Part shown: positions 10,007-17,359 of the stretch, one piece after another
How the letters are laid out: each line of letters starts with the position of its first letter
How positions within the stretch are numbered: position 1 is the stretch's first letter
Assembly (NCBI GenBank): GCA_900550585.1
Contig: URST01000005.1
Span: 1-54,620, forward strand
DNA length: 54,620 bases
Reading direction: 5' to 3'
From: an uncultured Eubacteriales bacterium
GTDB lineage: Bacteria > Bacillota > Clostridia > Oscillospirales > Oscillospiraceae
Program-made: the position numbers and the translations under genes
Notes under the pieces: model-generated
Database searches by the model: none
The model's input: the letters and a program-made list of their open reading frames with translations, nothing else
What the model was told of the DNA's origin: nothing

Positions 10007-10983
10007 CTTGAATCCCCTCTTTCTCTCCGATATTCCGACGGCGTCAGCTTCATGGTCTTTTTGAAGGCCGCGGCAAATTTGCTGGCGCTGTCATAGCCCA
10101 CCCGGCCGCCGATTTCGGCGATGCCCGCCCCGGCATCACCCAGCAGAAGCTCCGCGGCGCGGTTCATCCGGCAGTCTGTGAGCCACGCGCCCATGGAGGC
10201 ACCGTAAGCGGAGCGAAAGCAGGTCTTCATGGCCGTCAGCGGCAGGTCGAAGCGCCGGGCAAGCTCCTCCTGGGTAAAGTTCTCCGAGAGATTTTCCAGC
10301 AGAAAATCGTGGACGGCTGTTACCTTCTCCACCTGTGAGCGGTAGAAGTAGGGACGCTCGCCGTCCTCGCCCGGGATACTGATGGTGTCCAGATACAGCA
10401 GCATTTCCAGAATTTTTACCTTGAAATACGGAATGCGTATTTTCTCCGGCACCCGGTACATCTCGCCGAACACATGCTCCATGGCGTCCACACCGTGGAC
10501 GACCCGCGGATAGCCGCCCAGCTGCCAGCGCCAGATGATGTGCTCCAGCGTCACCGGAAAGTCCCGCATCTCGCCGGGCAGGGCGGTGCGGGCCGTGTCC
10601 AGATCGAACGCCACGGTCAGGCCGTGATAATGACTGGACGGGAACCGAAAGACGCCGACGTGCTGTTTCCGCAGGTCCAGCTTCATGTCCCCGGCGCCCG
10701 TATAGGCCACGGCGTTGGCGCCGGCGGCGTATTCCATGCGCCCCTCCCGGCAGTGGTCGATGGCAAGAAGCGGCCGCCCGGCCACATAGGCGCTCTCATA
10801 GCGCGCCATGTGGAAGTCGTTGAAGCTGAGCATGACGCCGGGAAACACGTCGTAAACGGTCATAGTCCCGTCGCCGCTTTCATTCCGGAACTGCCACACG
10901 GCACAGCCGTCATTCCGGGCCAGGAGCCGCGCGCCCTGCTGGGAAAGCTCGCTGCCGGGAAAAAGCAGATCCTCCTGTTTCAT
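10003..10983 (-). CDS. AraC-family transcriptional regulator
   Basis: 326 residues from ATG 10983 behind GAAAGGGGGT; the in-frame upstream extension has no ribosome site. The N-terminal about 220 residues form a sensor domain without a recognised ligand motif. The C-terminal pair of helix-turn-helix units (NFTQEELARRFDLPLTAMK, then IAEIGGRVGYDSASKFAAAFKK, then the LTPSEYRR signature) is typical AraC. It is the first gene of the operon with the two ABC subunits and probably activates them. It is divergent from the tetR operon. Confidence 0.9.
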   Translation of the reverse strand: MKQEDLLFPGSELSQQGARLLARNDGCAVWQFRNESGDGTMTVYDVFPGVMLSFNDFHMARYESAYVAGRPLLAIDHCREGRMEYAAGANAVAYTGAGDMKLDLRKQHVGVFRFPSSHYHGLTVAFDLDTARTALPGEMRDFPVTLEHIIWRWQLGGYPRVVHGVDAMEHVFGEMYRVPEKIRIPYFKVKILEMLLYLDTISIPGEDGERPYFYRSQVEKVTAVHDFLLENLSENFTQEELARRFDLPLTAMKTCFRSAYGASMGAWLTDCRMNRAAELLLGDAGAGIAEIGGRVGYDSASKFAAAFKKTMKLTPSEYRRERGDSR

Positions 10984-11050
10984 AGACCTTACCCCCTTTC
11001 GCAGACCGCCGCGTGCAGCCTCCGGTGCGCCCCGGCTGCCGCCGCGCAAA

Positions 11051-11072
11051 GCGGTTAGATGAGACTAACTGC
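11051..11072. promoter_or_regulatory. Inverted repeat in the araC leader, candidate operator
   Basis: GCGGTTAG, six bases, CTAACTGC: 8-base arms with one wobble, between a minus-strand -10 box (TATACT, 11077-11082, with a weak CAGACA -35 at 11100-11105) and the araC start. It could bind the AraC or the divergent TetR protein. Confidence 0.4.
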
Positions 11073-11190
11073 AAGGAGTATAGCATATCTTTTGCGGTAT
11101 GTCTGCACCATTTGGGCAAAAATGCTCCGGTTGGACAAAAATAACGGCTGCGCGGCGGCATACAGCATATCAGGGGACCGGGAAAACGGC

Positions 11191-11219
11191 TTGACAACGG
11201 CGCGTTGGACAGCTACAAT
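11191..11219 (+). promoter_or_regulatory. Strong sigma-A promoter of the tetR operon
   Basis: TTGACA (11191-11196), a 17-base spacer, TACAAT (11214-11219). The tetR start is 40 bases downstream. Confidence 0.8.
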
Positions 11220-11258
11220 GTGCGTTACCGAGTGGTCACTTCTATAAGGAGGATGCGT

Positions 11259-11882
11259 ATGGCCGGAGCAACGAAAGAGCGGATCCTGGAGACGGCGCTG
11301 GAGCTGTTTGCACAGCGCGGGTATCTGGGAACATCCATGAGTGATATCGCCCAGCGGCTGGGGATCACAAAAGCGGCCCTGTATAAGCACTATGCCAGCA
11401 AGCAGGATATCCTGGACCGGATCGTGGAGCAGATGGCCCGGATGGACTATGCGCGTGCCGAGGCATACGGCATGCCGGAGACGGACGACTTTGCGGAGGC
11501 CTATATGCACACGCCGATGGAAAAGATCCGCGCGTACAGCGCGGCGCAGTTTGACCATTGGACAAAGGAGCCGTTCTCCGCAAATTTCCGCAGGATGCTG
11601 ACGCTGGAGCAATACCGCGACCCAAAGCTGGCGCAGCTCCACCACGACTGTCTGGCAGACGGCCCCCTGAAGTACATGGCCGCGATCTTCCGCAGGCTGA
11701 CGGATTCCGACGGGGCCGCCATGCAGCTGGCGCTGTCATTCTACGGGCCGATCTACCTGCTTTACAGCGTCTATGACGGCGCGGAAAACAAGGAGGCCGT
11801 CTCCTCCCTGCTGAACGGTCACATCGACCAGTTCATCGCCGGGATGACGTCCGGCGGCGGAATGAACGGGAGGCAGGCATGA
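11259..11882 (+). CDS. TetR/AcrR-family transcriptional regulator
   Basis: 207 residues. ATG 11259 is chosen because AAGGAGG (11246-11252) sits six bases before it. The N-terminal TetR helix-turn-helix is clear: ATKERILETALELFAQRGY, then MSDIAQRLGITKAALYKHYASK. The ligand-binding C-terminal part is variable, as usual. It is the first gene of the operon and its stop overlaps the response-regulator start (ATGA). It probably represses this operon in response to a small molecule, adding a second input to the two-component system. Confidence 0.9.
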   Translation: MAGATKERILETALELFAQRGYLGTSMSDIAQRLGITKAALYKHYASKQDILDRIVEQMARMDYARAEAYGMPETDDFAEAYMHTPMEKIRAYSAAQFDHWTKEPFSANFRRMLTLEQYRDPKLAQLHHDCLADGPLKYMAAIFRRLTDSDGAAMQLALSFYGPIYLLYSVYDGAENKEAVSSLLNGHIDQFIAGMTSGGGMNGRQA

Positions 11883-12571
11883 CGGCGGAAAGGCGGTACG
11901 GTATGCAGACGATCCTCATCATTGACGATGACGCCGCCATCGGCGATCTGGAGCAGGAGGTGCTGGCGCGGGCGGGCTACGCGGTGCTGCGGGCCTATTC
12001 CGGTACGGAGGCGCTGCTGCTCCTGCGGTCGAGCCGCCCTGACCTTATCCTTCTGGATCTGATGCTGCCGGGGCTCAGCGGCGAGGAGGTCCTGCCGCAG
12101 ATCCGGGGCATCCCTGTCATTGTGGTCAGCGCCAGAGCATCGGTGCAGGACAAGGTGGCGCTGCTGCTCGGCGGCGCGGCGGATTACCTCACCAAGCCGT
12201 TCGACACAAAGGAGCTGCTGGCCCGCGTGGCCGTGCGGCTGCGGGAGGCATCCCGTTCCCCGCTGGCGGCGGTCTGCACCTGCGGCGACCTGACGCTGGA
12301 CATGGCCTCCCACGCGGTCCGTGTGGGCGGTGTCCCGGTGCAGCTGACCCGGACGGAGTACGCCATTCTGAAGCTGCTGATGCAGAATCCCGGGCAGGTG
12401 CTGGCGAAATCCGTGCTGCTGGACCGCATCAGCGAGGATACGCCGGACTGCACGGAAAACTCGCTGAAAACCCACATCAGCAACCTGCGCGGCAAACTGC
12501 GGGGAGTCTCCGGTCGGGACTACATCGAAGCGGTCTGGGGCATCGGTTTCCGTCTGGCAGCGGGATCTTGA
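11879..12571 (+). CDS. OmpR-family response regulator
   Basis: 230 residues. Receiver domain: IIDDD near the start, phospho-acceptor Asp60 in LILLDLMLPG, and the conserved Lys in DYLTKPFD. A winged-helix DNA-binding domain follows (VQLTRTEYAILKLLM, then ENSLKTHISNLRGKL and YIEAVWGIGFRL). The start overlaps the tetR stop. The cognate kinase is probably the histidine kinase three genes downstream. The regulator probably controls the ABC genes through the TTGAC direct repeats at its own 3' end. Confidence 0.93.
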   Translation: MTAERRYGMQTILIIDDDAAIGDLEQEVLARAGYAVLRAYSGTEALLLLRSSRPDLILLDLMLPGLSGEEVLPQIRGIPVIVVSARASVQDKVALLLGGAADYLTKPFDTKELLARVAVRLREASRSPLAAVCTCGDLTLDMASHAVRVGGVPVQLTRTEYAILKLLMQNPGQVLAKSVLLDRISEDTPDCTENSLKTHISNLRGKLRGVSGRDYIEAVWGIGFRLAAGS

Positions 12572-12608
12572 CGATTTCTGGAAGATCCTCTTGACCGTTT
12601 TCTTGACC
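12566..12608 (+). promoter_or_regulatory. Three TCTTGAC direct repeats, candidate response-regulator site
   Basis: TCTTGACG at 12566, TCTTGACC at 12589 and TCTTGACC at 12601. The last two are 12 bases apart and the first lies 23 bases earlier, overlapping the response-regulator stop codon. OmpR-type regulators bind direct repeats about one helical turn apart. The TTGACC copies could also serve as -35 elements for the ABC gene at 12654. Confidence 0.5.
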
Positions 12609-12653
12609 TTTGCCTGATAGCATACGGTCGATCAAGCAAAGGAGGTACATCAA

Positions 12654-13568
12654 ATGGAATATGTGCTTGAAGCAAGCGGACTGTGCAAGCGCTACCGCGA
12701 TTTCACGGCACTGCACGGGCTGGACATGCACATCCCGAAGGGTTCGATCTACGGCTTTGTGGGCAGGAACGGCGCGGGCAAGACCACGCTCATCCGTCTC
12801 ATCTGCGGCCTGCAGGATCCCACGGGCGGCAGCTTCACGCTGTACGGTGTGCGGAACACGGACGCGAAGCTCCCGCGCTGCCGCCGCAGGATGGGCGCGG
12901 TGGTGGAAACACCGTCCATCTATCTGGACATGACGGCGGAGGAGAACATCCGCCAGCAGTATCTGGTGCTGGGACTGCCCTCGGCGGACGGCATCCCGGA
13001 GCTGCTGCATCTGGTGGGGCTGGACGGTACAGGGAGGAAGAAAGCGAAAAACTTCTCCCTGGGCATGCGGCAGCGTCTGGGCATCGCCGTGGCACTGGCG
13101 GGAAATCCGGACTTTCTGGTGCTGGATGAGCCGGTCAACGGCCTTGATCCCCAGGGCATCATCGAGATGCGGGAGCTGATCCTGAAGCTCAACCGGGAGC
13201 ACGGCATCACGGTGCTGATCTCCAGCCATATTCTCGATGAGCTTGCAAGACTGGCCACCCATTACGGCTTCATCGACGGCGGGCACATGATCAAGGAGAT
13301 GAGCGCGGCGGAGCTGGAGACCCACTGCCGCAAATGCGTCCGCGTGGAGGTGTCTGACAGCCGGGTGCTGGCGCGGGTATTGGACCGTCTCGGCGCGGAG
13401 TACCGCATCGTGGACGATACCCGGGCGGATGTCTTTGCCGATGTGCAGACCACCCAGCTGGTGACGGAGGCCGCCAGGGAAAACTGCGTGATCCGCAGCA
13501 TGAAGGAGCGGGACGAGAGCCTGGAGAGCTTCTATATGAACCTGATCGGAGGTGGGCGCCATGCTTAA
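12654..13568 (+). CDS. ABC transporter ATPase, peptide-antibiotic resistance type
   Basis: 304 residues from ATG 12654 behind AAAGGAGG. Walker A GRNGAGKTT, signature FSLGMRQR, Walker B FLVLDEPVNGLDP and ISSHILDE are all present. The about 75-residue C-terminal extension is typical of BcrA-like ATPases. The stop overlaps the start of the permease gene. Together with the neighbouring two-component genes this suggests defence against, or sensing of, a cell-envelope-active peptide. Substrate not determinable. Confidence 0.9.
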   Translation: MEYVLEASGLCKRYRDFTALHGLDMHIPKGSIYGFVGRNGAGKTTLIRLICGLQDPTGGSFTLYGVRNTDAKLPRCRRRMGAVVETPSIYLDMTAEENIRQQYLVLGLPSADGIPELLHLVGLDGTGRKKAKNFSLGMRQRLGIAVALAGNPDFLVLDEPVNGLDPQGIIEMRELILKLNREHGITVLISSHILDELARLATHYGFIDGGHMIKEMSAAELETHCRKCVRVEVSDSRVLARVLDRLGAEYRIVDDTRADVFADVQTTQLVTEAARENCVIRSMKERDESLESFYMNLIGGGRHA

Positions 13569-14370
13569 GCTGCTGCGGGCCGACTTCTTCTGTCTGCGCC
13601 GGAACCGCGCGTTCTGGCTGTGCACGGCGGCGGCGTTCGTCCTGTCCTCCGCCTATATGCTGCTGGCCGATGGGGACAGCGCGCAGACCCTGGAGCAGCA
13701 TCTGCTGCAGGTGTTTCCGTTCCTGCCCATTCTGCACGCCGCGTTCGTCAGCCTTTTCCTGGGGCTGGAATATCAGGACGGCACACTGCGCAACAAGCTG
13801 ATTGTGGGCCACTCCCGGGAGCATGTATACCTGTCCCGGCTGCTGGTGAGCATCACCGGCTGCTTCGGCATTCTGCTGGCATGGGCACTCAGCGCCTTCA
13901 CCGGCATCTCCAAGTTCGGCCGGTTCACCGCGCCCGCCGGCACGCTGCTGCTGGCCGCCGCTGTGATCCTGCTGCTGACGGCGGCACTGGCCGCCATCCT
14001 GACCATGCTGTGCATGCTGCTGACGAACCGCGCCGTCTCGGCCGTGACCTCGATACTGCTGATGTTCGGCCTGCTGGCGCTGGCCAGCGTCTTTTACAAC
14101 GCGCTGTGCGAGCCGGAGATGGCCTCCGCCGCCATCGTGACGGTAAACGGCTTTGAGGTGGGCGAACCGCTGCCCAATCCCAACTATATCTCCGGAACGC
14201 TGCGCACGGTATACCAGTTCGCCGTGGACGCGCTGCCCACCGGGCAGGCGATCCTGCTGGCCAATCAGGAGCTGGCGCGGCCTGTTCTCTCCCTCGCCGC
14301 CTCTGCCGGTCTGGTGCTGCTTTGCAGCGCGGCAGGCATGCTGGCATTCCGCCGCAAGGACCTGAAATAA
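13561..14370 (+). CDS. ABC-2 type membrane permease
   Basis: 269 residues from ATG 13561, with GGAGGTGGG just upstream. About six hydrophobic segments are visible, for example FWLCTAAAFVLSSAYMLLA, LLAAAVILLLTAALAAILTM and SAVTSILLMFGLLALASVFY. It is the membrane partner of the preceding ATPase, with its start inside that gene's last codons. A GTG at 13552 is a less likely start. Confidence 0.87.
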   Translation: MLKLLRADFFCLRRNRAFWLCTAAAFVLSSAYMLLADGDSAQTLEQHLLQVFPFLPILHAAFVSLFLGLEYQDGTLRNKLIVGHSREHVYLSRLLVSITGCFGILLAWALSAFTGISKFGRFTAPAGTLLLAAAVILLLTAALAAILTMLCMLLTNRAVSAVTSILLMFGLLALASVFYNALCEPEMASAAIVTVNGFEVGEPLPNPNYISGTLRTVYQFAVDALPTGQAILLANQELARPVLSLAASAGLVLLCSAAGMLAFRRKDLK

Positions 14371-14388
14371 AGAAGCAAGGAGTTTTTT

Positions 14389-15309
14389 ATGGAGCTTCCG
14401 TGGATCATTCTGACCGGCGCGCTGGCGCTCTGCGTCCTCTGTCTGCTGTTCCGCCTGCTGGTGCTGCGCCGCTCCATCCGCGAGGTGGCGGAGGAGCTGG
14501 AGGAAAAGCTGCAGACGGATACCAATACGCTGATCTCTATTTCCGCCGGCGACAGGACGATCCGGATGCTCGCTTCACAGATCAACCGTCAGCTTCAGGC
14601 GCTCCGCCGGGAGCGCCTGCGGCTGCAGACGGGCAATGACGAGCTGACGACCGCCGTCACCAACATCTCCCACGACCTGCGCACGCCGCTGACAGCCGTC
14701 TGCGGGTATCTGGATCTTCTGGAGCAGGAGCCGCAGTCCGAAAACTCCAACCGCTATCTCGCCGTGATCCGGGAGCGGACAGACGCCATGCGCAGCCTGA
14801 CGGAGGAGCTGTTCCGCTACTCCGTCATCACCGCCACGGCGGATGCGCTGGACACGGAGCCGGTCTGTCTGAACGATGTTCTGGAACAGAGTCTTGCCGG
14901 GTTTTACGGCGCGCTGTCCGCCCGCGGCATTACGCCGGATATCCGTATACCGGCGGAAAAGGTCGTCCGGCAGCTGGACGCCGCCGCGCTGCGGCGCATC
15001 TTCGACAACATTCTGAGCAACGCCGTGAAATACGCGGACGGCGATCTGGCGGTCGCCCTGCTGCCGGATGGCGCGGTCACGTTTTCCAACAGCGCGGCGG
15101 CCCTCAGCCGTGTGCAGGCGGAGCGCCTGTTCGACCGCTTTTACACCGTGGAGGCTGCCCGGGATTCCACCGGTCTGGGTCTGTCCATTGCAAAGCTGCT
15201 GACGGAAAAAATGGGCGGCACCATCGCGGCGGAATACAGGGACGGAGGACTGTGCATCCGCGTTGCCTTCCCCTGTCCGTTATCCGTGTGCCCCGCCCGC
15301 GGCGCGTGA
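14389..15309 (+). CDS. Sensor histidine kinase, short-sensor (BcrS/BceS-like) type
   Basis: 306 residues. One N-terminal membrane helix (about 5-27) and almost no extracellular loop, then a dimerisation domain with phospho-acceptor His95 in NISHDLRTPLTAV, an N box (IFDNILSNAVKYA) and a G box (GLGLSIAKLL). Kinases with such minimal sensors usually sense through a partner ABC transporter. It is last in the operon, 18 bases after the permease, and ends at a strong terminator. Confidence 0.92.
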   Translation: MELPWIILTGALALCVLCLLFRLLVLRRSIREVAEELEEKLQTDTNTLISISAGDRTIRMLASQINRQLQALRRERLRLQTGNDELTTAVTNISHDLRTPLTAVCGYLDLLEQEPQSENSNRYLAVIRERTDAMRSLTEELFRYSVITATADALDTEPVCLNDVLEQSLAGFYGALSARGITPDIRIPAEKVVRQLDAAALRRIFDNILSNAVKYADGDLAVALLPDGAVTFSNSAAALSRVQAERLFDRFYTVEAARDSTGLGLSIAKLLTEKMGGTIAAEYRDGGLCIRVAFPCPLSVCPARGA

Positions 15310-15373
15310 GCGCCTCCGCCGCATCGTGCCGGAAATGCCGCTGCCCTGCATCCGGCAGCCGGGCAAAAAATGC

Positions 15374-15425
15374 AGAGCGGAGGAATGCCCCGGCTGATAA
15401 AACAGCCGGGGCATTCCTCCGCTCT
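15374..15425. terminator. Very long perfect hairpin between convergent genes
   Basis: The 23-base arms at 15374-15396 and 15403-15425 pair perfectly around ATAAAA. An A-run lies to the left and TTG to the right. It probably terminates the histidine-kinase operon and the opposing lplA/MBL transcript. It is unusually long for a simple terminator. Confidence 0.8.
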
Positions 15426-15480
15426 TTGCTCGTCTTTGATACAGGGGCTGCACCGCGCAGATCATGCGCGGCAACAACGC

Positions 15481-16191
15481 TTACGGGATCGTGATCGTTT
15501 GCAGCCAATCATCCAGGATATGCATACAGCTGCAGTTCAACCGCGCCGCGCCGGACACAGCGGCAGCGCGGAAATGCTCCGTGTCGTCCTCCGCAAAGGG
15601 GAGGTGGCAGACGATGATATGATCGGCGGATATGTGCTGCTCTATAAAGTCGCGGCCCTTCCGGAGCGTGACCCACGGAAAGTTCAGCAGTGCAAGACGA
15701 AAGTGCCGCTGCGCCGTCAGCGGCAGCAGCGCTGGCGACGCCACGGCACAGTCCCCCGGCAGCAGGATCATCTCCGCACCGTGGGTAATGGTCAGTCCGT
15801 AGTGGGGCACATCATCGGTATAGCTCTGGCTCTCATGAGGCAGCCGGTAAAAGTGCAGAGCAGCGCCGCCCACTGCCGCCGTGTATGCACTGCCGGACAC
15901 CAGCTCCTGCTCCGCGAACTCTCTTTGCGGCAGGAACAGCCGGGCCTTCGGCCAGCGGCGGCATGCTTCCTCCGTGAGCTGCGGTGCGTAGTGGTCAGGA
16001 TGGCAGTGCGTGCATACGATGGCGTCCGGCGACTGAAATGCCTCCGCCGTCCACAGCTGCCGGAGCTGGCAGTCATGCAGGGTCGAAAATCCCGGCACTT
16101 GTGTGTCATGCAGGGCATCCACCCAAATGCGGACACCGCCTGCCTCAATGGCCACGCCGGCATTTGCACTGAGCGTTACCCGAATGCTCAT
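15481..16191 (-). CDS. MBL-fold metallo-hydrolase
   Basis: 236 residues. The metal-binding THCHPDHY motif (HxHxDH), then LLPGD (metal Asp) and a late VCHLP His, mark a metallo-beta-lactamase fold hydrolase of the UlaG-like type. Natural substrate unknown. Its ATG overlaps the lplA stop (ATGA), so it is the last gene of the minus-strand acetoin-dehydrogenase unit. Whether it acts in that pathway is unclear. Confidence 0.82.
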   Translation of the reverse strand: MSIRVTLSANAGVAIEAGGVRIWVDALHDTQVPGFSTLHDCQLRQLWTAEAFQSPDAIVCTHCHPDHYAPQLTEEACRRWPKARLFLPQREFAEQELVSGSAYTAAVGGAALHFYRLPHESQSYTDDVPHYGLTITHGAEMILLPGDCAVASPALLPLTAQRHFRLALLNFPWVTLRKGRDFIEQHISADHIIVCHLPFAEDDTEHFRAAAVSGAARLNCSCMHILDDWLQTITIP

Positions 16192-17186
16192 TCCGCATCG
16201 CCTTTGTTGCAGATGGTGTCACGCACCTCATCCGCTGTAATGGTACCGAAATATTCCGGCAGCGGAAACTGCTGCAGCACACGGGCAACAGCCTCCGGCT
16301 CCACGGCGCAGCCGCGCAGAGCCTCTGTCACCGGAGTCAGTTCCCTGCGGGACAGGAAATCGCCGGTAAACCTGATCTCCTGGATCACGGCGTGCCGGGC
16401 ATTCATGCATACCTCCAGCGTGCCGCCGGGAAAGCGCCGGTGGTTCACCATGTCATACGCCGGGGATTTGCCGTAATTCCAGTCCCATGTGGCGTATTTC
16501 TCATCCCGCAGGCGCTGTACCTCCCGCAGCTCCTCTGCCGTCAGGACCGTCTCCTGAAACGCACCCTGCGCAAGGGCCGTGCGCAGATAAGCCCAGAACG
16601 CAGGCAGCGTCATGTCCTCCTGCAGGAAGCTGCGTATGTTGCCGATACGGGCCCGGACGGATTTGGCACTCTTGGACTGGAACTTCTCCGGATGCACCGC
16701 CAGGGCACCGGCCACCATGGAGGGGTCGGAATCGAACAGCAGTGTGCCGTGGTGGAGGATGCGGCTGCCGCACAGCCGCTGGGCCGTGCCGGATACCTTG
16801 CAGTCTCCCACCAGTATATCGTTGCGGCCGCTGGCGGAGGCGGGAAGCCCCAGGTCACAGAGCGCCCTGACGACAGGCTGTGTGAAGCGCGCGAAGGACA
16901 GCTCCTCCTTCTCCCCGGCATCAGTGATGAAGGAGTAGTTCAGATTGCCCATATCGTGATACACGGCGCCGCCGCCCGTACCGCGGCGCACCACGCGGAT
17001 GTGGTGTGCCTCCACAAAGTCGGCATTGATCTCCTCCGCCGTGTTCTGGTTGCGTCCCACCACCACCGTGTTGTCATTCTGCCACAGCAGCAGGTGATCC
17101 CCCTCTGTGCGGTGGGTGAGCACATATTCCTCAAACGCCAGATTGTAATAGGGATCGGTAGATTTTGTTTCGAGATAATAGACCAT
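16188..17186 (-). CDS. lplA: Lipoate-protein ligase A
   Basis: 332 residues. It activates free lipoate with ATP and attaches it to the lysine of lipoyl domains. The N-terminal biotin/lipoate transferase fold shows NLAFEEYVL, VVGRNQNT and the RRGTGGGAVYHD motif with LNYSFI, and the C-terminal accessory domain is present. It follows the E2 and E3 genes, both of which encode lipoyl domains, so it probably modifies them with scavenged lipoate. ATG 17186 follows GGAAAGGCAGG. Confidence 0.94.
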   Translation of the reverse strand: MVYYLETKSTDPYYNLAFEEYVLTHRTEGDHLLLWQNDNTVVVGRNQNTAEEINADFVEAHHIRVVRRGTGGGAVYHDMGNLNYSFITDAGEKEELSFARFTQPVVRALCDLGLPASASGRNDILVGDCKVSGTAQRLCGSRILHHGTLLFDSDPSMVAGALAVHPEKFQSKSAKSVRARIGNIRSFLQEDMTLPAFWAYLRTALAQGAFQETVLTAEELREVQRLRDEKYATWDWNYGKSPAYDMVNHRRFPGGTLEVCMNARHAVIQEIRFTGDFLSRRELTPVTEALRGCAVEPEAVARVLQQFPLPEYFGTITADEVRDTICNKGDAE

Positions 17187-17210
17187 ATATGCCTGCCTTT
17201 CCAGTCAGGA

Positions 17211-17244
17211 ATACGCACCGATGGTTGGCGGCACCGGTGCGTAT
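17211..17244 (-). other. 10-bp hairpin between the E3 gene and lplA
   Basis: ATACGCACCG (17211-17220) pairs with CGGTGCGTAT (17235-17244). It has no T-run, so it is more likely an mRNA processing or stability element in the lplA leader than a terminator. The rest of 17187-17359 shows nothing else clear. Confidence 0.4.
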
Positions 17245-17359
17245 CCATGATTTGAGGAGAGTATTTGTGGAATGAAAAAGACAACTGCCAACTGTTATAT
17301 GAAAAGGTCCGTCCTGTTGACCCTTACATATCGCTTGCGTTGGGACCGCAGGCCCCCGT

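Noticed and set aside
6164..10096. Long plus-strand frames of about 640-650 codons opposite the two ABC exporters
   Set aside because: Both ABC genes carry all ATPase motifs on the minus strand; the opposite frames are repetitive in His, Gln and Gly.
17211..17244. The hairpin before lplA as a terminator
   Set aside because: No T-run follows in the direction of transcription.
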